Shown here in pieces: positions 33,537 to 33,635 of a DNA stretch of 33,635 nt. Each line of letters opens with the position of its first letter. Position 1 is the stretch's first letter. A program made the translations under genes and the position numbers. Origin of the DNA: Rhodobacterales bacterium (GTDB lineage Bacteria > Pseudomonadota > Alphaproteobacteria > Rhodobacterales > Rhodobacteraceae); assembly GCA_003228875.1 (NCBI GenBank), contig QIGK01000108.1:1-33635 (forward strand), read 5' to 3'. Under the pieces are notes generated by a model, which was not told where the DNA came from, made no database searches, and saw only the letters and a program-made list of their open reading frames with translations.

Positions 33537-33635
33537 GTGGACGAAACTGTTCGTCGTCAGAGTATTTGGCACAGATTAGGCTTTAGAATAAGAGAGTATC
33601 TGCCTCATCAGTTGGGTTATCTTAAGCGGCGGCTT
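33537..33635 (+). CDS. 5' part of an unidentified gene leaving the right edge
   Basis: GTG 33537 with AGAGGA about 8 nt upstream opens a frame that stays open to the window end: VDETVRRQSIWHRLGFRIR then EYLPHQLGYLKRRL. It is strongly basic. The frame could instead start at ATG 33468, but there AGG directly abuts the start codon. The protein is not recognised. Confidence 0.4.
   Translation, partial: MDETVRRQSIWHRLGFRIREYLPHQLGYLKRRL

Overview
The window looks like a chromosomal segment of a Rhodobacterales (roseobacter-type) alphaproteobacterium of moderate GC content. This rests on gene content and order: divergent aroK-aroB / hypothetical-xerD, an rplU-rpmA-obgE-proB-proA block, an L21 with a helix-hairpin-helix tail, an lpxD-acp-fabF cluster, an IalB-family protein, a monomeric isocitrate dehydrogenase, and a LysR/DUF1127 pair. 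The assignment comes from family knowledge, not from a search.

Layout. 1-5040: the start of a gene leaving the left edge, tRNA-Asn, an MBL-fold hydrolase divergent from an EnvZ-like histidine kinase, then a coupled acyl-CoA dehydrogenase / APH-fold kinase pair that resembles a split ACAD10/11, and an odd tRNA-Gly(UCC). 5134-12423: a radical SAM protein, a small secreted COG4315 protein, aroK-aroB on the minus strand, and on the plus strand a three-gene run ending in xerD, then a CorC/HlyC-type CBS protein. 12420-17565: a HerA-like ATPase with an in-frame stop shortly before its conserved C-terminal end, an IalB protein, and lpxD-acp-fabF. 17988-25073: a Tat-exported DUF882 (YcbK-like) protein, then the minus-strand series rplU-rpmA // rtcB-GNAT-obgE-proB-proA. 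25250-31411: DUF1127 divergent from LysR, tRNA-Ser(CGA), icd, a fumarylacetoacetate-hydrolase-family enzyme, and an O-antigen-ligase-like membrane protein.

31500-33300 is different in character: a small graveyard of accessory DNA. It holds a truncated ORF, an IS3-family transposase relic interrupted by four related short hairpin elements, a pair of inverted arrays of 9-nt-period GTTAC repeats, a broken HD-domain phosphohydrolase gene, and a second 9-nt-period GTGAC array with a perfect 12-bp inverted repeat. tRNA-Ala(GGC) closes it, followed by the start of a gene running off the right edge.

Most of the window is ordinary housekeeping. The points most worth a second look are the hairpin-element family (stems co-vary, ends are conserved, two copies sit on deletion junctions of the IS relic), the 9-nt repeat arrays flanking the HD pseudogene, the stop codon inside a palindrome in the HerA-like gene, the GTAG-headed palindrome that supplies the proA stop codon, and the mismatched tRNA-Gly. 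I saw no CRISPR array, intact prophage, or recognisable defence system.
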